This document shows, piece by piece, positions 16,700 through 25,086 of a stretch of 64,000 nt of DNA. A program made the position numbers and the translations under genes. The DNA is taken from contig JAHHIC010000059.1 of assembly GCA_019359035.1 (NCBI GenBank), positions 40,554 through 104,553 of the forward strand, written 5' to 3'. This DNA is from Scytonematopsis contorta HA4267-MV1 (lineage in GTDB: Bacteria > Cyanobacteriota > Cyanobacteriia > Cyanobacteriales > Nostocaceae). The notes below the pieces were generated by a model. It did not search any database. It was not told the DNA's origin and saw only the letters and a program-made list of their open reading frames with translations. Numbering within the stretch: the stretch's first letter is position 1; every line of letters starts with the position of its first letter.

Positions 16700-16743
16700 T
16701 GGGGAGTGGGGAGTGGGGAGTAGAGAGTGGGGAGTGGGGAGTG
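16700..16743. repeat. GGGGAGT heptamer tract
   Basis: About six copies of GGGGAGT/GAGAGTG just upstream of the DUF1445 start. It separates that start from its promoter region. Confidence 0.85.
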
Positions 16744-16884
16744 GCTAATTGACTAAACTAATCATTTCTGTGTCACCATTGATAATTTTATTTACGGAAT
16801 TTTCTAAAAATCAGTGTATCTTTTTTTGAGATACTATAAGGCTTTGCTGATATAGACACAGCTATTGTTTCTGGACGACTAAAA

Positions 16885-17619
16885 ATGTTACGACTTTATC
16901 ATTTATTGCTTTTTGTTATTTTACTCGCTGTAGCACCCGTCGCAGCAAAATATGTTTTTCCTCAGCAAAGCAGTAACAGGAACTCACAAACCCAAACAGT
17001 AAAAACGGAACCAAAAACAAGTACATCTACTCACGAGAATATTTGGAAGAGTATCTTGGGTAAAAGTAAAACAGTACCAACTGGTTGGAGTGTTGCACCT
17101 TGTGAAGGAAATATACCTTTATTGTGCGTTGAATCTTCTGGACAACGCTTGGGTACAGTGGAACTAGGTATTTACTCTATAGAAAAGCAGCCTAATTTCC
17201 AAAAAATTTTAAAAAAAGCAGGTGTTCCTTCTGGCTCTCCAGTGGACTACGAAAAGTACCAACCTCAGGTATCAAAAGCACTTAATGAATGGGTGACTGA
17301 TAATTACGCGACCTTATCCAAAGAGCGTCAAAACAGCTATGGGAAGCAAGTTACGTTCTCCGCTTACCCAATACAAAAAATACCAGTTGGTAAACTTCAG
17401 GGGGTTCGTTATGGTTTTGCAGGAGTAAAGCAACAAGGTGGTGTACAGGAACAACATTTTAGTTATGCAGCTTTTGACGGTAAAGCACTCTACGTAATTT
17501 CCACAGCCTTTGATGGAGCCTCTACAACTGGAAAATTTGAAAAATTAGAAAATTTAACCACTTTTGAACCCTACCTATCAGCAATAGTAGCCCAACTGAA
17601 TTTACCTCGGTCGAAATAG
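16885..17619 (+). CDS. Hypothetical protein with N-terminal membrane anchor
   Basis: 244 residues. One hydrophobic segment at about 4-22 (LYHLLLFVILLAVAPVAA) serves as signal or anchor. A low-complexity linker rich in Ser, Thr, Gln and Lys follows (about 27-52), then a globular domain (about 55-244) beginning VPTGWSVAPCEGNIPLLCVESSGQ. Two cysteines close together there could form a disulfide in an extracytoplasmic setting. No family I can name; similar proteins are known to me only as cyanobacterial hypotheticals. Divergent from the D-glutamate cyclase-type pair. Confidence 0.75.
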   Translation: MLRLYHLLLFVILLAVAPVAAKYVFPQQSSNRNSQTQTVKTEPKTSTSTHENIWKSILGKSKTVPTGWSVAPCEGNIPLLCVESSGQRLGTVELGIYSIEKQPNFQKILKKAGVPSGSPVDYEKYQPQVSKALNEWVTDNYATLSKERQNSYGKQVTFSAYPIQKIPVGKLQGVRYGFAGVKQQGGVQEQHFSYAAFDGKALYVISTAFDGASTTGKFEKLENLTTFEPYLSAIVAQLNLPRSK

Positions 17620-17627
17620 GGGAGAAC

Positions 17628-17690
17628 AATTCGCAATTCGCAATTCGCAATTCCCCATTCCCTATTCCCCACTCCCCACCCCCCACTCCC
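17628..17690. repeat. AATTCGC and CCCCACT heptamer tract
   Basis: Three AATTCGC units pass into TTCCCCA, CTATTCC and CCCCACT units. It lies between two small exported-protein genes on the same strand. Confidence 0.85.
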
Positions 17691-17764
17691 AATGAAATTA
17701 ATTTGATGAAAAAGGGAAGACTATGATTACCTGAATTTTCTCAAGTTCATAGAAACAAGAGCCA

Positions 17765-18376
17765 ATGCTAAAAAAATCTCTGCTTTCCTTGGTGATTTTA
17801 CCCTGTTCCCTGCTTCCTTGGTTGGGGTTAGAAGTTCTTTTGAATACAAAAGCCAAAGCTTTACCTGGTCAAGGTACAGAGGACGTAGCAGCTTGGATTC
17901 AAGCACACCCAACTTTGCGTCCCAACAGTGGTGAGAAATTTCTAGTACAAAAAACAGATACTGCAGCTCAACGTTTTAGTTTTCAAGCGTCGGTCTTACC
18001 CCCAGGAAGGGTAACCTTTAGTAACGACCGCAGTAAAATTCGCAGCGAAAAGATTTCTATGTTCGATGCAATTAACGGCATGACATTTGAACGTCTTGCG
18101 GAATCTTTGCGAGTAGTATATGGGTTAGATATTCACCAAGATTTTAATCGCGCTCAAGTGGTATATAGTTATCCTAACCAAAGTGCAATTAATTCAGCAC
18201 GCTTTGCTAGAACTCCCATTCGAGAGGCTTTACGTGGAGAACTACGTGTTGGTGTACGCTACGCTTACTGGATGGAAATAGCAAAACCACGGAATGGAAA
18301 GTCTTTTACTGGTCAGATGACGGTTTTTCTTAAAAACGATTTAGATAAACTCGAAGGAGAATTAAGAAATCGCTAG
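17765..18376 (+). CDS. Hypothetical secreted protein
   Basis: 203 residues. A signal peptide is likely: KK, a hydrophobic run (LLSLVILPCSLLPWLGLEVLL) and an AKA site near residues 30-33. The mature part begins LPGQGTEDVAAWIQAHPTLRP and ends NDLDKLEGELRNR; it contains no cysteine. I do not recognise a named domain. It follows the previous hypothetical by 145 bp on the same strand but a repeat tract intervenes, so co-transcription is uncertain. The stop codon lies at the edge of a heptamer tract. Confidence 0.72.
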   Translation: MLKKSLLSLVILPCSLLPWLGLEVLLNTKAKALPGQGTEDVAAWIQAHPTLRPNSGEKFLVQKTDTAAQRFSFQASVLPPGRVTFSNDRSKIRSEKISMFDAINGMTFERLAESLRVVYGLDIHQDFNRAQVVYSYPNQSAINSARFARTPIREALRGELRVGVRYAYWMEIAKPRNGKSFTGQMTVFLKNDLDKLEGELRNR

Positions 18377-18472
18377 TTGACGGTTAACAGTTGACTGTTG
18401 ACGGTTGACTTTTGACTGTTGACGGTTGACTATTCCCCACTCCCCACTCCCTATTCCCCACTCCCCACTGCC
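18374..18472. repeat. TTGACGG and CCCCACT heptamer tract
   Basis: TTGACGG/TTGACTG units for about 55 bp, then CCCCACT/CCCTATT units. It sits between convergent genes and abuts both stop codons. Confidence 0.88.
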
Positions 18473-18473
18473 T

Positions 18474-18821
18474 TCAATGAATATTTTGCCAATGACCGGA
18501 AAAAATTCCTTCAGATGCAATCGCAATTCGTTGTAGGTCTTCCTTGAGTAGGGGTGGCCAGTCAACTCCTGCTCTAAGTCCTGCTGTGAATAATTGTTGA
18601 GACTTAATAGTTAACTGATATAAGGCGTTAGCTAATTGTCGGTCAATAGCAGTAGCGTCTTGATGACTAGCGAATAGTACTTTTAAAGCTAACAATATTG
18701 AGGTAATCTGACCAGGAACGGGTGGTTTACCTTGTCTGAGTCGCATTAACAAAGCATCCGGGTTTTCCTCGGAGGAAATTGTCTGGTCAATGATTAATTT
18801 ATAAGCTATTTCATAATTCAT
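18474..18821 (-). CDS. Conserved cyanobacterial hypothetical protein
   Basis: 115 residues, predicted all-helical, with the conserved-looking segments NPDALLMRLRQGKPPVPGQITSILLALKVLF and AGVDWPPLLKEDLQRIA. Homologues of this length are widespread in Nostocales; some carry the label dethiobiotin synthetase, but the protein has no P-loop and is far too short for BioD, so that name should not be adopted. No signal peptide or membrane segment. It lies downstream of the fructosamine kinase gene on the same strand, about 155 bp away. Confidence 0.75.
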   Translation of the reverse strand: MNYEIAYKLIIDQTISSEENPDALLMRLRQGKPPVPGQITSILLALKVLFASHQDATAIDRQLANALYQLTIKSQQLFTAGLRAGVDWPPLLKEDLQRIAIASEGIFSGHWQNIH

Positions 18822-18976
18822 CCTTACACCTTAATTCATGTTTTGCGTTACCCGCAATTAACTTTAAAATATATTTTTTCAGAAGCAGAAACTGATAAGT
18901 ATGACTCTGGACAGAGAAAAATAATAGCTGTAAAAAAGTTACATTTCTAGAAGTTACATTTAACGTCTCCAGACGT

Positions 18977-19876
18977 TTACCGCAAAATTTTTCCAATCAT
19001 ATTATTTGCTTGAGAAGCATAAGAACCACCAAATAAGTTGAAATGATTAACAACGTGATACAAGTTATAAAGTGTCTTGCGTTGTTCGTACCCAGCATCT
19101 AATGGGAAAACTTCGTTATAACCTTGATAAAATCCTGGTGCAAATCCACCAAAAAGTTCTGTCATTGCAATATCAACTTCTCTGTCACCATAATAAGTTG
19201 CGGGGTCAAAAATTACAGGCTCACCATCTTTAGTAGAAGCTGCATTCCCTCCCCACAAGTCACCATGAACTAAAGAAGGTTGTACATCATGTCCTGCCAA
19301 AAGCTCCGGAATCGCAGCTAATAATTCTTGAGACTGAGGAAAATTTCCACCCCGTTTTTTTGCGAGTTGAAATTGGTAACCTAAGCGATGCTGAGCATAA
19401 AATTCTGCCCAATTTTCTGTCCAAATGTTAATTTGTGGAGTAGAACCGATAGTATTGTTCATTCTCCAGCCAAAATGGGGAGTGGGGAGTGGAGAGTGGG
19501 GAGTGGGGAATTGCGAATTGGAGCTGGCTTTGTGCATCATGGCTAAATTTCGTCCCATCGCTTCCCATGATTTGTTGTTACCAGAACCAAATTCTACCCA
19601 TTCTAAAACTATGTAGCAGGAACTACCCGCTGTTCCCCAACAAATAGGTTTAGGTACGCGGATAGTAGCTGTATCGTACATATCTTGTAAACCTAATGCT
19701 TCTGCTTCAAACATGCTGACGAGTGAAGCTTGGTTGAGTTTGACAAAGTAAGTGCGCTTATTATCAGAGACTTGGTAACCTTGATTGATACAACCTCCAC
19801 CAACACTGCGTTGTCGTGAAGATTGGAATTTATCACCAGTTACTTGGCTAATATGTGAGTCAATTTCGTTCCACAT
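18977..19876 (-). CDS. Fructosamine kinase family protein with repeat-derived insert
   Basis: 299 residues. Fructosamine-3-kinase fold: small lobe with VGGGCINQGYQVSDNKRTYFVKLN, hinge, catalytic loop PSLVHGDLWGGNAAS (HGDLWxGN, with the catalytic Asp) and VIFDPATYYGDREVDIAMTELFGG (metal-binding Asp). It phosphorylates sugar adducts on proteins, a deglycation repair step in the cytoplasm. Between ASS and FGWRMNNTIGSTPQ lies NSQFPTPHSPLPTPH, encoded by a heptamer repeat tract (19475-19518); the family normally has only a few residues there. The frame is kept, so the enzyme may still fold. Confidence 0.9.
   Translation of the reverse strand: MWNEIDSHISQVTGDKFQSSRQRSVGGGCINQGYQVSDNKRTYFVKLNQASLVSMFEAEALGLQDMYDTATIRVPKPICWGTAGSSCYIVLEWVEFGSGNNKSWEAMGRNLAMMHKASSNSQFPTPHSPLPTPHFGWRMNNTIGSTPQINIWTENWAEFYAQHRLGYQFQLAKKRGGNFPQSQELLAAIPELLAGHDVQPSLVHGDLWGGNAASTKDGEPVIFDPATYYGDREVDIAMTELFGGFAPGFYQGYNEVFPLDAGYEQRKTLYNLYHVVNHFNLFGGSYASQANNMIGKILR
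19475..19518. repeat. Heptamer repeat tract inside a coding sequence
   Basis: GGGGAGT units followed by GAATTGCGAATTGG, the same type as the intergenic tracts, in frame within the fructosamine kinase gene. Confidence 0.85.
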
Positions 19877-19879
19877 GAT

Positions 19880-20095
19880 TTTGAATTGGTAATTGGTAAT
19901 TGGTAATTGGTAATTGGTAATTGGTAACTGGTAATTGGTAATTGGTAATTGGTAATTGGTAATTGGTAATTGGGGATTGTATATTACCCATTCCCCATTC
20001 CCAATTCCCCATTATCCATTCCCTATTACCCATTCCCAATTACCCATTCCCCATTACCCATTACCCATTACCCATTCCCCATTACCCATTACCCG
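19880..20095. repeat. Long GGTAATT and CCCATT(A/C) heptamer array
   Basis: About thirteen GGTAATT/GGTAACT units (19886-19972) run directly into CCCATTC/CCCATTA units up to the end of the M16 gene. The array separates the fructosamine kinase start from the M16 stop and encodes the last M16 residues. Confidence 0.92.
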
Positions 20096-21368
20096 GTTTA
20101 ATCACAACTACACCGTAAGCTTCAGGGGAAAGATATTTTTGTGCAGCTAATATAATGTCGTTTGCGTCAATGGCTTGAATTGTAGTTGCGTAATTAAATG
20201 CTGGTTCTAAGTCACCGACTAATGAATGATAGTAACCGTACAATCCGGCCCTGTCGCTGGGTGTTTCGTTAGCAAAAATAAATCTATTTGCTACCCGCTT
20301 TTGCATACGAGTGATTTCTGATTTTTTGACTAACTCTGTTTGGAATTGTCGGATGTGTTCAGCGATTGCTTCTTCAACTACGGGGATATTTTCTACTGGT
20401 AAATTGGCTGCAATATAAAATGTTCCTTGTAGGAGGTTTGTCATATTGCTTACGGAAATGGAACTGACTAATCCCCTTTCTTCCCGCAAATCTCTAATTA
20501 ACCTGGATGTACGCCCTTGTCCTAAAATACCAGATAGTACATCTAGTGCGTAAGTTTCTGGTAGTTCGGTTAATCCTGGTACTCTCCACAGCATTAGTAA
20601 ACGTGCTTGGGTAAGACTTTCGTCGGTGAATTCCCGTCGCACAATTTCGGTAAATGCTGGTTCGGGATGAAGAATTTTTCCTAAAGGGGGTGTTAATTGC
20701 TGGTTGCTTGAGTTTCTTGTAAATCCTTCAGCAATAATTTCGATTAGTTCTTCTGCTGGTAAGTTACCAACCGCTACAGCTGTGATTGATTTTGGCTGAT
20801 ACCAAGTTGCGTGGAAATCTCGCATTTGTTGCGGTTTGAGTTGAGAAATTACTGATTCGGGTCCTAAAACGGAGCGACGATAAGGTAATTTTTCAAATGC
20901 TGTTTCCATCGTTTTTGTAAAAATGCGACGACGGGGATTGTCTTCTGAACGACGAATTTCTTCTAATACTACCAAACGTTCCCGTTCAAAGGCATCGTCA
21001 GGAATAGTTGCGTTCATTACCACATCCACTTGTAAAGGCGCAAGCTTTGCAAAATCATCAGGAGCTGTGGTGATGTAATAATGGGTATAATCTTGGCTTG
21101 TGGCTGCGTTCGTTACAGCACCTCTTTGTTCTATGCGGCTTTCAAATTCTCCGCTCGCAAGACGCTGAGTCCCCTTGAAAATCATATGCTCTAAAAAGTG
21201 AGCCATACCATTAATATCATCGGATTCTGCAGTTGAGCCTACTGGAACCCATAAACTCAGGTTTACCGCTTCTACTGGCATTTGCTCAGCTATAATTGTC
21301 AAACCGTTGGGGAGGTGACATATCTTTGGGGCACAAAGACGAGGGGATTTCAGCAGGGTTGAGGTCAT
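20082..21368 (-). CDS. M16 family zinc peptidase, cytoplasmic
   Basis: 428 residues, single-unit M16 peptidase of the processing-peptidase type. Zinc motif HFLEH at residues 57-61, with the distal Glu region in RERLVVLEEIRRSEDNP; the C-terminal domain has SGILGQGRTSRLIRDLREERGLVSS. No signal peptide is visible, unlike the paired M16 genes at 2032-5295. The C-terminus GVVVIKPGNG is partly written by the adjoining heptamer array, so the native end may have been replaced. Substrate unknown. Confidence 0.9.
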   Translation of the reverse strand: MTSTLLKSPRLCAPKICHLPNGLTIIAEQMPVEAVNLSLWVPVGSTAESDDINGMAHFLEHMIFKGTQRLASGEFESRIEQRGAVTNAATSQDYTHYYITTAPDDFAKLAPLQVDVVMNATIPDDAFERERLVVLEEIRRSEDNPRRRIFTKTMETAFEKLPYRRSVLGPESVISQLKPQQMRDFHATWYQPKSITAVAVGNLPAEELIEIIAEGFTRNSSNQQLTPPLGKILHPEPAFTEIVRREFTDESLTQARLLMLWRVPGLTELPETYALDVLSGILGQGRTSRLIRDLREERGLVSSISVSNMTNLLQGTFYIAANLPVENIPVVEEAIAEHIRQFQTELVKKSEITRMQKRVANRFIFANETPSDRAGLYGYYHSLVGDLEPAFNYATTIQAIDANDIILAAQKYLSPEAYGVVVIKPGNG

Positions 21369-21743
21369 TGGTAGTCGTGGGGTGAAAAGCGCGTTACTTC
21401 TATTCTACCTGCGCTTTTTTGTCAGTACCGAAGTTGTTTTTGGTTAAAATATAGCCTTGCAATTTAATAGCCTTGCAATTTAAACGAATATGCCTTGAAA
21501 TTTTCCGTTTTAGCGGGATTTGCAGTAAAAGTTAAGCGATTGCTACTTTCCTATAAATATAAGTTAAATCGACAATTGTTTCTTTTTTTTTGCGAATATT
21601 GCGATTTTTGCGAATATTGCGATTTTTGGATTATCGATATATAGTAAGAACAGAGAAAAAACTTGAATTTTATGGACTGTTTCTTGGGTCTTGCGCTTAT
21701 CACAGGATGGGTATTTTGAATAATTCTTAGTAGGTATAAAACC
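21369..21743. other. Intergenic region with two short tandem duplications
   Basis: No gene seen. A 16-bp unit TAGCCTTGCAATTTAA is repeated exactly in tandem (21452-21467 and 21468-21483), and an 18-bp unit TGCGAATATTGCGATTTT is repeated at 21591-21626. Confidence 0.7.
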
Positions 21744-22133
21744 ATGTCCAAGAACTTGCTTATCACTATTGACTCTCAAGTAAATTGTTCTGGTGATTTA
21801 AAGAAAAAGCTTGAGCAAAATTACCAAACAGGTAAACACAAATTAGTTGGAGCAGATGGTACAGAATTACCCATTTCCGATGATGTGTTTCAAGTTTTGA
21901 AGAAAATCGTGCCAGCCCTGGAGAAGCGTCGAACAACAGTAACGATTTCGCCAACTGATGCTGAAATGACTACTCAACAAGCAGCAGATATTCTTAATGT
22001 TTCTCGCCCTTATCTGATAAAACTGCTGGACAATAATGAGATTCCTTATGTAAAAACAGGCAGCCATCGTCGGATTAAAGTAAAAGATGTAATGGATTAC
22101 AAAGAAAAGAGAGATACTGAGTGTCGTAAATAG
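21744..22133 (+). CDS. Excisionase-type HTH protein, antitoxin-like, prematurely stopped
   Basis: 129 residues to a TAG. The C-terminal part is a MerR/excisionase-type HTH (TTQQAADILNVSRPYLIKLLDNNEIPYVKTGSHRRIKVKDVMDYKEKRD), as in the DNA-binding antitoxins of some PIN-domain toxins. After the TAG the same frame continues LDEMTEIMQENVDGC to a TGA at 22179-22181, resembling the usual tail of these proteins, so the TAG looks like a nonsense mutation. No intact PIN toxin gene follows. The protein may still bind DNA. Confidence 0.7.
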   Translation: MSKNLLITIDSQVNCSGDLKKKLEQNYQTGKHKLVGADGTELPISDDVFQVLKKIVPALEKRRTTVTISPTDAEMTTQQAADILNVSRPYLIKLLDNNEIPYVKTGSHRRIKVKDVMDYKEKRDTECRK

Positions 22134-22499
22134 CTTGATGAGATGACTGAGATTATGCAAGAAAACGTGGATGGTTGTTGATTTTGTTGAAAATGAATGA
22201 CGAGAGCGTGCAATTGTATCTGGGTGATTGTTATTTCTTGAAAGCCAAACTGTCTTAAAAGTTCATTTTTTGGACAGTTGGACAGTTTTGGGGTTGTTTT
22301 TCTAAAACTACTGAGAAGCCTTGTATAAGCCAGATGCAATTAATGTGGTCGGCAAGCGATTTTTGTACAGAAATGCACTATAAAAGTGGTTGAAAAAGCA
22401 GTAAAGAAATCTATCTTACTCGCTGTTAATGTGGTTTCAATTTTGAATAAATAGCAGCCTTGAGTGTTTATGGTGTATGGTCGCGTTCTTGTATTCTCG
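22134..22499. other. Gene-poor region after the antitoxin-like gene
   Basis: No intact gene. It is where a PIN-domain toxin gene would be expected, but only short interrupted frames exist. Confidence 0.4.
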
Positions 22500-22682
22500 T
22501 TTTATGAACGGCTCCCAATTCACCGCATCCGTAGATTCAGGCAGCGGACGGGGGGCAATGACTACTCCTATGGTGTCGCGGTTGACAGTGTTGGCAATGT
22601 CTACATTACTGGAGATACCTCTGGTGCTTTGGCTGGAAGCAATGCTGGAAATGTTGATGCTTGGTTAGTCAAGTATCGTTAA
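22500..22682 (+). pseudogene. Remnant of an SBBP-repeat (beta-propeller) protein
   Basis: The frame ending at 22682 reads GGNDYSYGVAVDSVGNVYITGDTSGAL...NVDAWLVKYR, an SBBP repeat, the blade unit of large secreted propeller proteins. Just upstream the matching sequence is in another frame (NGSQFTASVDSGSGRG, degenerate), so at least one frameshift is present. Only about one and a half blades remain and there is no start or signal peptide. Probably debris from a deletion. Confidence 0.6.
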
Positions 22683-22732
22683 ATACCCTGTTTTTAAGTT
22701 TTCTTCAATGAAAAATTTACAGTCCTATCAAA

Positions 22733-23431
22733 ATGTTTCCAAGCTCTCTATATCGTCGCTATAAAAGTTCAGTAAGCATCACATGCATAATTTTATTGTT
22801 GTTTAGTTTTTTTAGTTTTTTCGGCACAATAGCACTAAGCCACATATCCGAAGGATTGGTTACGAATAAAAACGTGAATGGGGTAGTCAGTATGACATCT
22901 TGTAACTCAAACAATAGTCATGTAATTGAAGTAGATGGAATTTGCTTTGAAACTTTAGTGCCAGAGCGAATGTATCGCCTTCCAAAATATGAGGAAGAAA
23001 CCCCTATTCAATTTGGAGTACGCATTACTAATAACTCATCAACGCCCTACCGATTTGAATTACCTCGGTTTAAACCAGAAATATTAAATCCACATGGCAA
23101 ACCCATTCAAATAGATTTCGCTAGAAATGCTACTAGGCGTACGGAAGAATATGACATTCCATTAATTAGCCCTGGAAAAAACTTGGATTATTTTATGGAT
23201 GGCAAATTCAGTTGGTACAGCAGGGATTGTATTCGTCTTTCTGGTTATGGATTTTATGGAGGAATTTGGTCGTTTTACAACTTTAAGCCAAGTAAATATC
23301 AAATTCGGTTTACATACGAAAATCACAAGCAATTCAGAAAGATTTATGTAGATACAATAGGTGACTCCGAATATAACGATTTTTGGACAGGTAATATTAC
23401 TACTCCATTGGCGAAATTACGCCTTAGATAA
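22733..23431 (+). CDS. Hypothetical exported protein
   Basis: 232 residues. A hydrophobic segment at about 14-36 (VSITCIILLLFSFFSFFGTIAL) acts as signal or anchor. The rest is beta-rich, with CFETLVPERMYRLPKYEEETPIQFGVRITNNSSTPYRFELPRF, which suggests an immunoglobulin-like or intracellular-proteinase-inhibitor-like fold, and DYFMDGKFSWYSRDCIRLSGYGFYGG later. I do not recognise a named family. It starts about 50 bp after the SBBP remnant and may have been brought there by rearrangement. Confidence 0.6.
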   Translation: MFPSSLYRRYKSSVSITCIILLLFSFFSFFGTIALSHISEGLVTNKNVNGVVSMTSCNSNNSHVIEVDGICFETLVPERMYRLPKYEEETPIQFGVRITNNSSTPYRFELPRFKPEILNPHGKPIQIDFARNATRRTEEYDIPLISPGKNLDYFMDGKFSWYSRDCIRLSGYGFYGGIWSFYNFKPSKYQIRFTYENHKQFRKIYVDTIGDSEYNDFWTGNITTPLAKLRLR

Positions 23432-23527
23432 ACATCAGAAGATTATCGAATCTACCAACTAAAATTTCTATTGCCAAAGTCAACTCATGCAGTGCATTTT
23501 TGAAAATTACACAAGAAAAAAATAAAT

Positions 23528-24262
23528 ATGAGAATTAAACACTTGCTAGTATGTTTTCTAGTAACACCACTTCCAGTTTTATTAACTTCACGTCCTGCTG
23601 ACGCAATTAACTTAGTTTATACAAACCTTTTTCCTTCTTCTCCGAATTATCAACCTATAGCTAACTACAAGACCAATGTAGGTAACGATGGAATCCTAAC
23701 AAGAGATTTTCTCACAAAAATTGCTCCTCCAAACACGAGGTCTAAGTTTTGGCGAGCTTTGAATTCATCTTATCCTGTTGGATGGGATTTTCGTAGAAGT
23801 GGTACTCCTGTATATGGAGATTTTCTGATTGATGAGTATAAAGTGTGTCCCCCTTTCAGTGATTGTGCTTCACTTTCAACTACAGGGTCTGTTGGAGCTA
23901 AACTCAATTTGGCTTATAGGCCAAACTTTACCTTCTCCCCAAACACTAGACAACCCGACCCAGATAGTGGTAGGGTGCGATGGATTCAATGGGTAAGAAG
24001 CAACCATCCTGTAAATGGCAGGCATGGTGATAAAGAAAGTATCATCGACATTGACATCACAAGTACTGGACGATTTCCTTACGACCCTGGAACTCCGTTT
24101 TACTATTCAAAAGTAGAATCCTTTAATCGACAAACTCCTTATAGATTTGACGATGCTCCTGCAAGAACTGATATTGGCTGGAATCATGATTGGATTGCGG
24201 AACTTTATCTAGCTGAGGAAATAACAAAACCAGGTAGCAATACGAGAAAAGTTTTAATTTAA
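23528..24262 (+). CDS. Hypothetical secreted protein, possibly C-terminally truncated
   Basis: 244 residues. A signal peptide is clear (MRIKHLLVCFLVTPLPVLLTSRPADA, cut after ADA). The mature part contains FTFSPNTRQPDPDSGRVRWIQWV, repeated Asp-rich segments and the end HDWIAELYLAEEITKPGSNTRKVLI. As I recall, cyanobacterial proteins with this LAEE...V.I ending usually continue with a YNG...WGW segment and a PEP-CTERM-type tail, which are missing here. The stop overlaps the next start by one base (TAATG). Loss of its end by a deletion that joined it to the downstream gene is a reasonable but unproven reading. Confidence 0.6.
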   Translation: MRIKHLLVCFLVTPLPVLLTSRPADAINLVYTNLFPSSPNYQPIANYKTNVGNDGILTRDFLTKIAPPNTRSKFWRALNSSYPVGWDFRRSGTPVYGDFLIDEYKVCPPFSDCASLSTTGSVGAKLNLAYRPNFTFSPNTRQPDPDSGRVRWIQWVRSNHPVNGRHGDKESIIDIDITSTGRFPYDPGTPFYYSKVESFNRQTPYRFDDAPARTDIGWNHDWIAELYLAEEITKPGSNTRKVLI

Positions 24263-25086
24263 TGGGTCAACTACTACAATCGAATGTAAACGCTAGTACC
24301 ATTTTCAAAGGACATCAACCAATTGGCTTGTATTCCCATCGCGGTCATTCTTCATTTGTACTAGCAGCAGTGGCAGTTATTACTCTTGTAGGTTGGCAGC
24401 GTTCGTGGATAAACACACGTCTTGCAGCAACTGCTGGTATCTTAATTATTCCAGCACTACTGTTTACCCAAACAAGAGCAGGACTCGGCGCTCTAATAGT
24501 GGGTATTGCCTATTTAATAGGTCGCAAGCATTATAAATTGTTAATCCCTGCTGCCCTAGCGAGCATATTAGTAATAACTATTACTACTACCACTCGACAA
24601 CTTAATAACTTACCCATAATTAAACAAATTACATCAGACCGGGTGCATTTGTGGGAAATATCATCCCGTGGAGTTCAACACCGTCCTTTACTAGGGTGGG
24701 GTATGAATGGATTTGGCACTGCTTATCCTCATATACGGAGTAGCAAATTCATACCCAAAGTTACCCGTTTAGATGACTTTACTTTTGATTATTTAGACCA
24801 AGAGGGAGAAGTTAAGACCAACACTCTTATAACGGTTAAAGCGCATAATCTAATTTTAGACACAATTTTATCAGTAGGAATACTGGGGCTAGTGGCCTAC
24901 CTTGCCCTGTTAGGATTTTGTATATGGCAAGTTATCAATTCTCCTTACCGTGGTATTGAGGCAGTTGTAGTTGCCTATCTCGTGTTTACTTTCACCTGGT
25001 TTGAGTGTGCCCAATTTACTCATATAGTTTGGTGGGCACTTAGTTTCTATGGGGTGTCCAATGTCCGTGATAAAGTCACATCTTAA
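24262..25086 (+). CDS. O-antigen ligase (Wzy_C)-like membrane protein, N-terminally short
   Basis: 274 residues with about six membrane segments. The middle and end match O-antigen ligase/polymerase proteins: IPALLFTQTRAGLGALIVG, the Arg-containing DRVHLWEISSRGVQHRPLLGWGMNGFG, and AHNLILDTILSVGILGLVAYL, which carries the conserved His. Usual members have 400 or more residues with five or six more N-terminal helices; here the frame starts directly after the preceding stop, so the N-terminal half seems lost. It would link or polymerise glycans at the membrane if functional. Overlap of one base upstream and 26 bases downstream suggests translational coupling. Confidence 0.65.
   Translation: MGQLLQSNVNASTIFKGHQPIGLYSHRGHSSFVLAAVAVITLVGWQRSWINTRLAATAGILIIPALLFTQTRAGLGALIVGIAYLIGRKHYKLLIPAALASILVITITTTTRQLNNLPIIKQITSDRVHLWEISSRGVQHRPLLGWGMNGFGTAYPHIRSSKFIPKVTRLDDFTFDYLDQEGEVKTNTLITVKAHNLILDTILSVGILGLVAYLALLGFCIWQVINSPYRGIEAVVVAYLVFTFTWFECAQFTHIVWWALSFYGVSNVRDKVTS

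Noticed and set aside
18474..18821. Dethiobiotin synthetase
   Set aside because: The label occurs on similar proteins as I recall, but there is no P-loop and the protein is only half the size of BioD.
19880..20095. CRISPR array or origin iterons
   Set aside because: Seven-base units without spacers; these are short tandem repeats seen at many places in the window.
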